Position numbers and translations under genes: made by a program
Shown: positions 58,151 to 64,000 of the stretch, piece by piece
Numbering within the stretch: position 1 is the stretch's first letter
Layout of the letters: every line of letters begins with the position of its first letter
Notes under the pieces: model-generated
The model's input: only the letters and a program-made list of their open reading frames with translations
Databases searched by the model: none
What the model was told of the DNA's origin: nothing
Assembly (NCBI GenBank): GCA_963844855.1
Contig: CAWJQP010000010.1
Location: forward strand, 1 to 64,000
Length of the DNA: 64,000 nt
Direction of reading: 5' to 3'
From: DASQDN01 sp963844855
GTDB taxonomy: Bacteria > Acidobacteriota > Terriglobia > Bryobacterales > Bryobacteraceae

Positions 58151-59002
58151 ATGTCCGTTCAGATGCCCGCTGCTGCTAACCAAATCTCTCCCATCTGGCA
58201 AAGATCGACAGGCCGAACGCTAACGGTGCTCGCGCCTATCACGACGCTCGCCGAGACTCCGAACGTGTTCCGATCAGTACAGCACAGCCCGAATCGTTAC
58301 GAGGAGCTCCTTGCCGGCATGCAGCGGCTTAGGGGAAGCGTGTATCTACGGGATGGCGCCATCCAAGCCACCGAATTAACCACGGACGGCCGCCACGTTT
58401 CACGGTTTGACAGACACTCCTGGCATGTTCTTACGCTCGACCGCGACGGGCATGTCTGCGGATGCGCGCGGTACACGTCACACGGTTATGCGGCCGCTTA
58501 CGCCAATCTTGGTGTGCGGAGCTCTGCCTTGGCTGGACAACCCGACTGGCGGGACAAGGTCCAAGCGGCCGTGGAAGCGGAAATGACGGTGGCAGGCGCT
58601 AAAGGCGTCCCTTTCGTCGAGGTCGGCGGCTGGGCGCTTGACGGCTCGGCCCGCTGCACGAGTGAGGCAGTCCGGATTGCGCTCAGCGCTTACGCCCTCT
58701 CTCGCAATCTTGGGGGCTGTGTAGGTTTGACAACGGCGACGGTACGCCACGATTCCGCCACGATCCTCCAAAAGATCGGCGGGCGGCCGCTGCGTTTCGA
58801 CGGATCGCCACTGCCGAGCTACTACGATGCGCGATATGAATGCGAGATGACGATCTTGCGCTTCGATTCCAGCGAACCCAACCCCAGATATGAGCCCTGG
58901 ATCGAAGTCCTCCGTGAGGAATTGACCACAGTTCGCGTGGTCACGAGAGCAAACCCCAAAGTGGCGACTGTGTCGCCGCGAGCGCTGATCGCGTACGCTT
59001 AG
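58151..59002 (+). CDS. GNAT/autoinducer-synthase-like protein, copy 3
   Basis: The 283-residue protein starts at ATG 58151 after AGGAG. It is the cleanest copy: MQRLRGSVYLRDGAI, HVLTLDRDGHVCGCARY, KGVPFVEVGGWAL, TATVRHDSATILQKIGG, SYYDARYECEMTILRFDSS and NPRYEPWIEVLREELT. It should fold as a GNAT-like N-acyltransferase related to LuxI or FeeM enzymes, which join an acyl chain from ACP or CoA to an amino acid. That is inference from motif order only. The PCMH-type flavoprotein gene follows after 26 bases on the same strand, so the two probably act together. Confidence 0.7.
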   Translation: MSVQMPAAANQISPIWQRSTGRTLTVLAPITTLAETPNVFRSVQHSPNRYEELLAGMQRLRGSVYLRDGAIQATELTTDGRHVSRFDRHSWHVLTLDRDGHVCGCARYTSHGYAAAYANLGVRSSALAGQPDWRDKVQAAVEAEMTVAGAKGVPFVEVGGWALDGSARCTSEAVRIALSAYALSRNLGGCVGLTTATVRHDSATILQKIGGRPLRFDGSPLPSYYDARYECEMTILRFDSSEPNPRYEPWIEVLREELTTVRVVTRANPKVATVSPRALIAYA

Positions 59003-59028
59003 AAACAGGCTGCTGGGATAATCAATTT

Positions 59029-60669
59029 GTGGCTGAACACCGTCTGGAAGAATGCATTGCGAAATGGCGGTCCGTCTTAGGCTCAGAGCACGTAATTACC
59101 GACTATAAAGCTCTCGCCGACGCCGGCACAGCGACGTTCGCAGCATCAAGCGTCGTCTACGCCGTTTTGCGGCCCGGCAGCCGCGAAGAAATCCAGGAAT
59201 GCATCCGCATCGCAAATGAATCGCGGATTCCGGTATACCCCGTTAGCACGGGGAAAAACTGGGGCTACGGATCAAGCGCTCCGACGGCAGACGCATGTGT
59301 CCTGGACTTGCGTCGACTTAATCGAATTCTGGACTTCAACGAAGAACTCGCATACGTGACCGTCGAGCCGGGTGTAACACAGCGCGCCTTATTTGAGTTT
59401 CTACAGGCCCGAAAATCGCGACTGTGGATCGATGCGACAGGCGCCAGCCCGGATACCAGCATCCTTGGCAACACAGTCGAACGCGGCTTTGGACATACTC
59501 CTTACGGTGATCACTTCGCCAATGTTTGCGGACTGGAAGTCATCCTGGCCGATGGCAGCGTCGTAAACACCGGTTTCTCCCGCTTTGAGGGATGCAAGGC
59601 CGGTCCGCTGTATCGATGGGGAGTCGGCCCGGTGCTCGATGGATTATTCTCCCAATCCAATCTGGGCATCGTGACCCGAATGACAGTGTGGCTGATGCCC
59701 GCCCCCGAGTATTTTCAAGCATTCTACTTCCGTTGCGACCGGGACGATCATCTTCAGGATCTTATCGATGCGCTCCGGCCGCTCCGCATCAACGGCACGC
59801 TTCGCAGCGCGATGCATATTGCGAACGATTACAAAGTTATCTCTTCGATACAGCAGTACCCATGGGAGGAGATGGACGGCTCGACGCCACTGACTGGGCC
59901 GGTGATGGAAACCTTGCGGAAGAAGTATCAGTGCGGCATCTGGAATGGATCGGGCGGCCTCTATGGCACGCGCGGTCAAGTTGCGGAAGCGCGTCGCCTC
60001 GTCATGCGCGCCCTGAAGGGCAAGGTAAACAAGCTACAGTTTCTCGACGACAGGAAATTGAAGCTCGCAGCCCGTTTCTCGAAGCCGTACAGCGCCGTGA
60101 CGGGGTGGGATCTGACTCGAGCGCTGGAGCTGGTGAGGCCGGTCTACGGTCTGATGAAGGGAATTCCGACCGAGCAGCCGCTGCGTAGTTGCTATTGGCG
60201 TAAACGCCACATCCCTACGGAGATGGACATCGATCGCGATCGCTGTGGTTTGTTATGGTGTTCGCCGATCGCGCCTGCTCGTGGCGAGCACGCGCTCGCG
60301 ATCTCGGGAATCGCGCATCGAATATTGCTTGCCCACGGATTCGAACCGCTGATTTCAATCACCTTGTTGACCGAAAGAGCCATCGGCTGCGTGATCTCGA
60401 TCACGTACGACAGGGACTTGCCCGGAGAAGACGCGCGAGCTATGACCTGTCACCAGGAATTGCTTCGCGAATTGAATGAGCAGGGATACGTTCCCTATCG
60501 ACTAGGTGTCCAGTCGATGGACCAAATGCAGGGTACGAGCGGCTATAACCACTTGCTGCGCGCGCTGAAGACCCAGATGGATCCCAACGGGATACTCTCG
60601 CCGGGCAGATACGAGCCAAACTCCTCGAAGCCAATTTCCGAGCAGGTCGAATACAAATCTAAGGCTTAG
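59029..60669 (+). CDS. FAD-linked oxidase of the PCMH/vanillyl-alcohol oxidase type
   Basis: The GTG at 59029 opens a 546-residue protein. The FAD-binding PCMH domain shows PVYPVSTGKNWGYGSSAP, VLDLRRLNRILDF, VTVEPGVTQRAL, ASPDTSILGNTVERGFGHTPYG and NVCGLEVILADGSVV. The substrate domain has WGVGPVLDGLFSQSNLGIVTRM, which strongly resembles the flavoprotein subunit of 4-cresol dehydrogenase. No cytochrome subunit is present nearby. No signal peptide is seen. Likely substrates are phenolic or other para-hydroxyl-benzyl compounds, or a product of the adjacent GNAT-like enzyme; the sequence cannot say which. The end overlaps the DUF1592 gene by 11 bases, convergently. Confidence 0.88.
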   Translation: MAEHRLEECIAKWRSVLGSEHVITDYKALADAGTATFAASSVVYAVLRPGSREEIQECIRIANESRIPVYPVSTGKNWGYGSSAPTADACVLDLRRLNRILDFNEELAYVTVEPGVTQRALFEFLQARKSRLWIDATGASPDTSILGNTVERGFGHTPYGDHFANVCGLEVILADGSVVNTGFSRFEGCKAGPLYRWGVGPVLDGLFSQSNLGIVTRMTVWLMPAPEYFQAFYFRCDRDDHLQDLIDALRPLRINGTLRSAMHIANDYKVISSIQQYPWEEMDGSTPLTGPVMETLRKKYQCGIWNGSGGLYGTRGQVAEARRLVMRALKGKVNKLQFLDDRKLKLAARFSKPYSAVTGWDLTRALELVRPVYGLMKGIPTEQPLRSCYWRKRHIPTEMDIDRDRCGLLWCSPIAPARGEHALAISGIAHRILLAHGFEPLISITLLTERAIGCVISITYDRDLPGEDARAMTCHQELLRELNEQGYVPYRLGVQSMDQMQGTSGYNHLLRALKTQMDPNGILSPGRYEPNSSKPISEQVEYKSKA

Positions 60670-63031
60670 GCGCCGCAGGCTTGGGCAATACCTTCACCTG
60701 ATTGTTGTGACTTGCCGCATCCTGCTTCAGGGCGTTCAACTTCGAAATATCGAGCGATTTCTTGGAGATCACAGACTCCGGTTGCTGAGTTCCCCCTTGG
60801 GAGTTTCGAAAGGGAACACTCAAGACGATCTCCCGGATCAGTGTCCTGGCGCGATAACCGTCTTTCTCGAGACTTTGCACGATTCGTTGGACGGTACAGT
60901 CGTCTCCATCCTGCAAGCTTCGTCCAAGCGCATAGCCAAGCATCCGCCCGGCAAGATTGCCGATGAATTCGCTTTTGCGTGCAAGCAAAGCTGCTCGCAA
61001 CTCCACCGGCCCAGTAAACTTCTCACCCGAGGGTAGTTCCCCGCTCGCGTCGACAGGCGTTCCGTCATCTTCCTTCTCGCGCCAACGTCCCATCCAGTCG
61101 AAGTTCTCGAGTCCGAAACCGATTGGATCCATCAATTTGTGGCACGCCGAGCACGTAGAGTTAGCTCGATGTTCCATCAGCTTCTCGCGCATCGTAAGCT
61201 TCTTGCCCGCCTCGCCTTCCGACTTCAACTCCGGAACATCAGGAGGTGGCGGCGGAACTGGCGTTCCGAGCAGAGTGTCCAATGCCCAGGCTCCGCGCAA
61301 TACTGGACTCGTTTCCTTATGGCGAGACGTCATCGCAAGGACGCCACCAAAGCCCAGTATTCCCGCCCGCCGATTGTCGGGCCATTGGACAAGCCGGAAC
61401 TCGGAATCGCTCAGACCCTCGATCTGGTTCTCCACCTGATAGAACTTGGCGAGCCTTTGGGTCAAATGCGTGTAGTCCGCAGTGAGCAGTTCGATCAGGC
61501 TTCGGTTCTCGCCCAAAAGACGATCAAAGAGAAGGACAGGCTGCGCTCGTAAATCCGCAGCGACTTCGGGCGTGTAATAGGACTGCAATTCCGTGAGCAA
61601 TGGGACAACACGACCGCCGACATCTTGCGTACCAAGCCACTGGCCAACAAAGCTATTGAGAAATGCGCGCGATCGCGAGTCGTCGAGCATGCGATCAACC
61701 TGCTCGGCCAGAACTTTAGCGTCACTGAGACGGCCATCGTCGGCGAATCGCAGAAGTTTCTCATCGGGAGACGTCGACCAGAGGAAATAGGAAAGTCTTG
61801 TCGCAAGCTCGTATTGGCTTAGCGGATAGAGACCCGCCTGCGCATGCTTCTCTTCAATTCGGAAGAGAAACTCCGGCCAGACGAGCAGCGTTTTCAGCGC
61901 TAGCTTGACACGCTCCTCATAGGGATCACCACGTTCGGCCGCGCGATCATACATGGCCATAAAGCGGTCGATCTCCGTCGCGGAAACTGGCCGTCGAATG
62001 GCCTTGGGAACCAGAGTTTCCAGAATCTGTCGAGCAGCTTTGCGCGGCTGCCCGGGTTGCTCGCCCGGTTCCATACCGAAGAGCCGGTAATGCAGAGCCC
62101 GCTTCTCAGGAGAAACGACCTCGGCTTTCTGGCTAATAACGATCCGGCTCAATTTGGCGCTCGGATCGTTCGAGACGATGGCGATACTGTGCGAACCACG
62201 GTTCAGATTGAATTGCAGCCGCGCAAGCGAGGGACCGGGAACCGGCTTGCTCGCAATAATCCGGCGGCGCTGCAAATTGAGCGTTCCCACCTCCCCTCCG
62301 TCGACGCGGAGGATCAGTTTTGTCGCCGGATCGGTCGTCGACTGTGCGTTTCCGCCCACAATAAATGTGACGACAACGTCGTAAGCGCCTTCAAGGTACA
62401 CCGGAATGGTTGCCGTAAATTCCGGCGTGTCAGATGGCGTGAAGACCCTCGACAACCCTGGCGTTACGATGACCCGGTCCAGAATCTGTTGGGCCGCCTC
62501 CATGTAGCGCTCGGTCAATACAGGAGGAACGTAAAGGGTTTCTCCATTGGTGTCAAACCCTGCCCCACCACTTCCGTCGGCAGGCAGCATCGCAGTCACT
62601 TCGAAGTCGATGCCGAGAAGATCGCGAATCGTATTGTGATACTCCCGACGATTGAGGCGCCGCGCGATAGCCGGCCCTGCGTAGTCGCCGATATTGCAGG
62701 CGGTCTGGCGGAGCCTCGCATCGATCCAGGACGAGACCCGAAGACGATCATCTTCGGAAAGCTTCGAGTCGCGTGGCGGCATCGTTCGATTGCGAAGTTG
62801 GGCCGACACATTACGCCACAATCCACGATTTGTCTCCATCTCTAAGACATTCGCAGCGCGCAAGAAAGGCGCGTGTCCTTTGGCGTTCTCAGGCTTATGG
62901 CAGGCGGCGCAGTTTTGCACGAGAACGGGCCGAATCGTCTCGTAAAATTCATGATCGGGACCCGGTAAAGACTTTGTGGCTTGTGCCAATACCGAGCTTC
63001 CGCAGGCGAGCAGAAAGACAAGCGAACGCAT
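60659..63031 (-). CDS. Secreted DUF1592-family protein with cytochrome-c motif
   Basis: ATG 63031 overlaps the stop of the DUF1552 gene and opens a signal peptide (SLVFLLACGSSVLAQA); the 790-residue product carries a haem-binding motif CAACH at residues 41-45. The domain order is the usual DUF1587, DUF1595, DUF1592, DUF1588, DUF1585: RRLNRREYHNTIRDLLG, LATRLSYFLWSTSPDEKLL, RAGILGFGGVLAMTSRHKETSPVLRG, STCSACHKLMDPIGFGLENFD. The second CxxCH (CSACH) is also conserved. These multi-domain proteins are typical of Planctomycetes and Acidobacteria; their enzymatic role is unproven. Confidence 0.93.
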   Translation of the reverse strand: MRSLVFLLACGSSVLAQATKSLPGPDHEFYETIRPVLVQNCAACHKPENAKGHAPFLRAANVLEMETNRGLWRNVSAQLRNRTMPPRDSKLSEDDRLRVSSWIDARLRQTACNIGDYAGPAIARRLNRREYHNTIRDLLGIDFEVTAMLPADGSGGAGFDTNGETLYVPPVLTERYMEAAQQILDRVIVTPGLSRVFTPSDTPEFTATIPVYLEGAYDVVVTFIVGGNAQSTTDPATKLILRVDGGEVGTLNLQRRRIIASKPVPGPSLARLQFNLNRGSHSIAIVSNDPSAKLSRIVISQKAEVVSPEKRALHYRLFGMEPGEQPGQPRKAARQILETLVPKAIRRPVSATEIDRFMAMYDRAAERGDPYEERVKLALKTLLVWPEFLFRIEEKHAQAGLYPLSQYELATRLSYFLWSTSPDEKLLRFADDGRLSDAKVLAEQVDRMLDDSRSRAFLNSFVGQWLGTQDVGGRVVPLLTELQSYYTPEVAADLRAQPVLLFDRLLGENRSLIELLTADYTHLTQRLAKFYQVENQIEGLSDSEFRLVQWPDNRRAGILGFGGVLAMTSRHKETSPVLRGAWALDTLLGTPVPPPPPDVPELKSEGEAGKKLTMREKLMEHRANSTCSACHKLMDPIGFGLENFDWMGRWREKEDDGTPVDASGELPSGEKFTGPVELRAALLARKSEFIGNLAGRMLGYALGRSLQDGDDCTVQRIVQSLEKDGYRARTLIREIVLSVPFRNSQGGTQQPESVISKKSLDISKLNALKQDAASHNNQVKVLPKPAAPKP

Positions 63032-64000
63032 CAAGCCAAACCCTGCAGCGGTCCGGTGCTGTCGCCGAACGCCTTCTCCTCGATTCCCATCCGTCTCAAC
63101 ATCTCCAGATAGAGATTGCAAACAGGCGTGTGAACGGGCGCGCGCAGCCGGCGTCCCGGCCGCAATGTGCCTTTCCCACGACCGGCGAGAATGAGTGGCA
63201 AATCTTCAACCGCGTGGAGGTTGCCATCCTTCAACGATCCACCGAACATGATCATCGAATTGTCGAGCAGCGATGTCCCGCCTTCATCAAGGCTTTTCAC
63301 TTTCCCGAGGAAATAGGCAAGTTGTTCCATATGCCAATCGACGATCTTGCCGTATTGATCCCGTGTATTCGGATCGTTCTGATGATGCGATACCGAATGG
63401 AAACCGCCGCGCACACCGCTGAGGAACGAGTAATCGTAGTTCGACTGCGCGTCACCAAGCATAAGCGTGCCAATGCGCGTTGTATCCGTCCAAAATGCAA
63501 GAATCAAAATATCCATCATGAGGCGAAGATGCTCCTCATGATTCTGCGGGATGCCGGCCACCGGCCGCTCGAGAGGAAACTTTCCGGCGTTGATCCATCG
63601 CTTCTGGGGCCGGAGCGTGGCTTCGAGTCTCTGCTCGACACTTCGCACGGATTCAAAGTATTCGTCCAAACGCACACGATCCGATGCGCTGCCGTTACGC
63701 TTCAGCGCCTTGGCGCCTTCAAGAACAACGTCGAGCACGCTCGCATCGTCGCGCTGCAGGGCGGATAGCAGAGCCGGATCCTTCGGATTCACGGTGGAAA
63801 CGACAGCGCCGCGCTTGTTTCGGAACAGCCGGTCAAACGCGAGTTGCGGAACGATCTCTTTCGGGACAGGAGTATGCGGATCGCGCCAGGAAATGAAGGA
63901 CCCGTACATCCGCGCGAAGCCACCACCGGCAACATCGATTCCGGTACGCGGAGCATCGAGGCCCAACTCAATACTCGGCAGCGGGGTGAGAGCGCCAAGA
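63031..64000 (-). CDS. DUF1552-family protein, partial
   Basis: The C-terminal 323 or so residues are in the window; the N-terminus lies beyond the right edge and the frame is open to base 64000. Typical segments are PLPSIELGLD, ISWRDPHTPVPKEIVPQLAFDRLF, LDEYFESVRSVEQRLEA, HHQNDPNTRDQYGKIVDWHMEQLAYFL, LLDNSMIMFGGSLKDGNLHAVEDLPLILAG. DUF1552 and DUF1592 genes are nearly always paired in this order; here the stop and start overlap (TGATG). The function is unknown. Confidence 0.93.
   Translation of the reverse strand, partial: LGALTPLPSIELGLDAPRTGIDVAGGGFARMYGSFISWRDPHTPVPKEIVPQLAFDRLFRNKRGAVVSTVNPKDPALLSALQRDDASVLDVVLEGAKALKRNGSASDRVRLDEYFESVRSVEQRLEATLRPQKRWINAGKFPLERPVAGIPQNHEEHLRLMMDILILAFWTDTTRIGTLMLGDAQSNYDYSFLSGVRGGFHSVSHHQNDPNTRDQYGKIVDWHMEQLAYFLGKVKSLDEGGTSLLDNSMIMFGGSLKDGNLHAVEDLPLILAGRGKGTLRPGRRLRAPVHTPVCNLYLEMLRRMGIEEKAFGDSTGPLQGLA

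Noticed and set aside
62057..63768. Long plus-strand open frames (262 and 331 codons)
   Set aside because: They are antisense to the DUF1592 and DUF1552 genes and contain no family motif.

Overview
The window looks like a chromosomal segment of an Acidobacteriota bacterium, probably of the Solibacter/Bryobacter type. No 16S gene is present, so this rests on gene content: a winged-helix/TM/beta-propeller regulator, MacB-like permeases, Oar-type TonB-dependent receptors with an N-terminal regulatory domain, a DUF1592/DUF1552 pair, a BlaI/M56 pair with C-terminal IHG repeats, a VWFA-type secreted protein and a PEP-CTERM protein. I found no tRNA, rRNA, CRISPR array or recognisable insertion sequence.

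Layout. 1-4 kb: an ABC exporter (ATPase plus giant permease) and a secreted metalloprotease-like protein. 4-11 kb: a winged-helix/propeller sensor, then a compact patatin / subtilase / metallo-beta-lactamase operon, a candidate undescribed effector module. 11-17.5 kb: a TetR-controlled tripartite RND efflux system with two visible operators. 17.6-25.6 kb: small membrane and hypothetical genes, a broken cupin, a radical SAM protein, a BlaI/M56 pair with a tandem operator, PspC, and an ArsR/VOC pair with its own operator. 25.7-37.3 kb: a MacB-like permease, DUF2809, a TonB-dependent receptor, two convergent sulfatases and a double MBL-fold protein. 37.3-42.3 kb: a small secreted protein, an AraC/SDR pair, a quinoprotein-like propeller, another SDR and a membrane protein. 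42.3-51.3 kb: a two-component system divergent from a second tripartite RND system and a VWA protein.

51.7-60.7 kb is the most unusual region. Three divergent copies of one GNAT/autoinducer-synthase-like protein are interleaved with a PilZ-like protein, an SGNH hydrolase, an MGT-type glycosyltransferase, a PEP-CTERM surface protein and a PCMH-type flavoprotein. A 9-bp motif, AGTACTTTC, recurs near two of the copies. I read this as a candidate small-molecule signalling or surface-modification locus. The last 3.4 kb hold the DUF1592/DUF1552 pair.

Many genes (about 4.1-16 kb, 27-37 kb and 53-55.5 kb) are open across their full family length only if one or more single-base frameshifts are allowed. 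Domain order and motifs stay intact across the breaks, so assembly indels are more likely than gene decay. Coordinates for those genes span the whole reconstructed gene.
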